Under the pieces are notes generated by a model, which was not told the origin of the DNA, made no database searches, and saw nothing but the letters and a program-made list of their open reading frames with translations. A program made the position numbers and the translations under genes. From the NCBI RefSeq assembly GCF_002896555.1, contig NZ_MNLH01000007.1:1-58393 (forward strand): 58,393 bases of DNA, given 5' to 3'. Of this stretch, positions 54,160-58,393 are shown in pieces; position 1 is the stretch's first letter, and every line of letters starts with the position of its first letter. This stretch comes from Gardnerella coleohominis (GTDB taxonomy: Bacteria > Actinomycetota > Actinomycetes > Actinomycetales > Bifidobacteriaceae).

Positions 54160-54621
54160 TTAGGACTTATGCCTAATTAATTGGTTGAGTAATTGGTTGA
54201 TTGATTAGTTAAGTGTGGTTTTGTGGCGCAAGCCGGTTTGAGACTGATTGATTGTTGTTTGATTGTGGTTTTTCGACACGCCGGTGTTTTGGCTTGTTTT
54301 CAATGGTTTTGGGGTTGTTTTACTGGTTGGGTTTGCATTTAATCTTGGTTTGGTGTAAGTTTATCTCTTGCTGCTCAGCGCGGCTGGTTCTCCTCGGTTG
54401 GGGTTGATGAGCCGGCTGGTGTGGTGGTGGTTTGAGAACTCAAAAGCGTGTCTGTACTACTTATTTAGTTAATTATTGCCAGTTCATTGTCAGCCTTGCA
54501 GGTTGCAGGGTGCCTGAGAAATGGTTAAATGATGGTGAGGTTTTGTGGGATGTTTTTTCCTTAAAGAATATCTCGTCTTTTTCTTATTTTTTTGGAGCCT
54601 TGTTTTGGCTCTTCATTGAAT
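54160..54621. promoter_or_regulatory. rRNA operon promoter and leader
   Basis: 460 bases without a gene. A candidate promoter has TTGCAT (54333-54338), 17 bases, then TAAGTT (54356-54361). The leader holds GTGGTGGTTTGAGAACT (54424-54440), which is repeated exactly in the 16S-23S spacer. This TTTGAGAACT box resembles the actinobacterial antitermination/processing element. Confidence 0.6.
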
Positions 54622-56524
<1,903 letters not shown>

Positions 56525-58393
56525 TTGTATTACTGGTAAGGGCGTATGGTGGATGCCTTGGTAGACAGGACCGATGAAGGACGTGACGGGCTGCGATATG
56601 CCTCGGGGAGCTGCCGAGTGGGCTTTGATCCGAGGATTTCCGAATGGGGAGACCCGGCCATTGTTATGAGTGGTCACCATGTTTTGCATGGGGGGTACGC
56701 AGGGAAGTGAAACATCTCAGTACCTGCAGGAAAGGATACTCCGTGAGTAGTGGCGAGCGAAAGCGGATCAGGCTAAACCGGGTGCGTGTGATAACCGTCA
56801 GGTGTTGCGTGCTCGGGGTCGTGGGATTGATTGTTCAGCCTCTGACGGGGTTGAGAAGAGTGATAAAATGTCGTGCTAGGTGAATGGGATTGAATTCCCA
56901 GCCGTAGAGGGTGATGGCCCCGTAGCTTGTCGTGCGATGTCTCTTTATGTTTATTCCCAAGTAGCGCGGGCCTCGTGGAATCCCGCGTGAATCTGCCCAG
57001 ACCGTTGGGTAAGCCTAAGTATTCCTGTCTGACCGATAGTGTACTAGTACCGTGAGGGAAAGGTGAAAAGCACCCCGGGAGGGGAGTGAAATAGTTCCTG
57101 AAACCGTGCGCTTACAATCCGTCGGAGCCTTTTTAATGGGGTGACGGCGTGCCTATCGAAAAATGAGTCTGCGAGTCAGTGGTATGTGGCGAGGCTAACC
57201 CGGGTGGGGGAGCCGTAGCGAAAGCGAGTTTTAAAAGGCGTTTGAGTCGCATGTCCTGGACCCGAAGCGGGATGATCTAGCCCTGAGCAGGTTGAAGCGC
57301 GGGTAAGACCGTGTGGAGGACCGAACCCACCTAGGTTGAAAACTGGGGGGATGACTTGGGGTTAGGGGTGAAAGGCCAATCAAATTCCGTGATAGCTGGT
57401 TCTCTCCGAAATGCATTTAGGTGCAGCGTCATGTTATTGCTTGCAGGGGGTAGAGCTACTGGATGCTTGCGGGCCCATACCGGGTACTAATAGCAGCCAA
57501 ACTCCGAATACCTGTTAGGTTTATCATGGCAGTGAGTCGGCGGGGGATAAGCTCCGTCGTCAAAAGGGAAACAGCCCTGATCGTCGTCTAAGGTCCCTAA
57601 GCGTGTGCTAAGTGGGAAAGGATGTGGAGTCGCATAGACAGCCAGGAGGTTGGCTCAGAAGCAGCCACCCTTGAAAGAGTGCGTAACAGCTCACTGGTCT
57701 AGTGGTTCCGCGCCGACAATGTAGCGGGGCTTAAGCACGCCACCGAAGACGCGACTGCGTGATTTAGTTCGCGCGGGGTAGGAGAGCGTCCTGTATGGGG
57801 TGAAGCGGCAGTGTGAACTTGTCGTGGACTTTACAGGAGTGAGAATGCAGACATGAGTAGCGAGAGACAGGTGTGAATCCTGTCCGCTGAATGACTAAGG
57901 GTTCCGGGGCCACGTTCGTCGTCCCCGGGTGAGTCGAGTCCTAAGGCGAGGCCGACAGGCGTAGTCGAATGGATGAACGGGTTGATATTCCCGTACCGGT
58001 GTTACACCGTTCGAACTGAATCTGAGAGTACTAACCTTCATTTTCTTGTTGATTGCCTTTCGGGGTTGTTGATGGGTTTGTGTTGGGACTGTATCGGTAG
58101 TAGGTTAGCGTGGGAGTGACGCGGGTAGGTAGCCGGCTGCGGAGGTGGTTTTCCGTGGCTAAGCGTGTGGGCTGTCTCCTAGGTAAATCCGGGGGATGTT
58201 AAAGCTGAGGCGTGATGGGTAGGCTGTAAGGCTGATTCCGGTGATCCTGCTTGCCGAGAAAAGCTTCAACGTGAGGTGTGATTCCGCTCGTACCCTAAAC
58301 CGACACTGGTGGTCTGGTAGAGTATACCGAAGCGATCGGGCGAATCCTGGCCAAGGAACTCGGCAAATTACTCCCGTTCCTCTGTCTCTTATA
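56525..58393 (+). rRNA. 23S ribosomal RNA, 5' part, runs off the window
   Basis: Begins at about ggtaagggcgtatggtggat, the conserved 5' domain of bacterial 23S. Later conserved segments include CGTAACAGCTCACTGG, CCGATAGTGTACTAGTACCG and CTCGGCAAATTACTCCCGT. About 1.85 kb of the ~3 kb gene is present. True 23S sequence ends at about 58377; the final 12 bases are adapter-like. Confidence 0.95.
58382..58393. other. Nextera adapter remnant at contig end
   Basis: CTGTCTCTTATA equals the first 12 bases of the 19-base Nextera mosaic end. The four bases before it (58378-58381) also depart from the conserved 23S sequence, which should continue AACTTCGGG. Confidence 0.88.

Overview
The window looks like one end of a Gardnerella (Bifidobacteriaceae, Actinomycetota) contig. 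The 16S rRNA gene at the right end reads like Gardnerella vaginalis. The DNA is AT-rich for an actinobacterium (judged by eye, not computed). The gene set is that of a small-genome bifidobacterial relative. I see no prophage, insertion sequence, CRISPR array, tRNA gene or integrase.

Layout. 1-2846 (minus strand): 5' part of a class A penicillin-binding protein, a small SRP RNA, and inositol-phosphate synthase. 3113-12248 (plus): a PAP2-family membrane protein, then topA-tmk-holB-recG (topology, dTTP supply, clamp loading, fork rescue). 12346-15034: a PfkB-family kinase with an N-terminal winged helix, overlapping an MFS transporter. 15211-18641: coaD, a SepIVA/DivIVA-like coiled-coil protein, DUF177, rpmF and rnc, a conserved actinobacterial run. 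18690-23668: a PEBP protein and two peptidases (C69 dipeptidase PepD, aminopeptidase N). 24229-26711: glmM (minus) divergent from def (plus). 26847-29357: a very repetitive zinc-ribbon, Gln/Asn-rich and Tyr-Gly-Gln-rich protein. 29822-36959: fhs, an alpha/beta hydrolase, rsmI, a small LRV-like protein with an AbiEi-like protein, and metG. 37488-38954 (minus): pepC. 39485-45770: oligopeptide ABC importer (OppB, OppC, fused OppDF, lipoprotein OppA). 45934-49548: heterodimeric ABC exporter. 49670-54159: TatD-family nuclease, Kup potassium transporter, HD-domain protein. 54622-58393: 16S rRNA, spacer without tRNA, and the first ~1.85 kb of 23S rRNA.

How the genes work together. PepD, PepN, PepC and the Opp importer form a peptide-scavenging set in one neighbourhood. 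The coaD-to-rnc and topA-to-recG runs are tightly packed or overlapping and look like operons. Several genes end in clear hairpin-plus-T terminators, which set the transcription-unit limits.

Two features run through the window. First, many ordinary housekeeping proteins carry Ser/Asp/Asn- or Lys/Glu-rich low-complexity tails or insertions: PAP2, TopA, RecG, SepIVA-like, GlmM, PepC, OppC, OppDF, Kup. Second, short tandem repeats (9-24 bp units) occur in many intergenic regions and in some genes. The most unusual gene is the zinc-ribbon/YGQ-repeat protein. The most unusual non-coding stretch is the nested repeat cluster between pepN and glmM.

The last 12 bases match the start of the Illumina Nextera mosaic-end adapter and the 23S sequence stops just before them, so the extreme right end is probably a sequencing artefact. 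Family names come from reading motifs; no database search was run.
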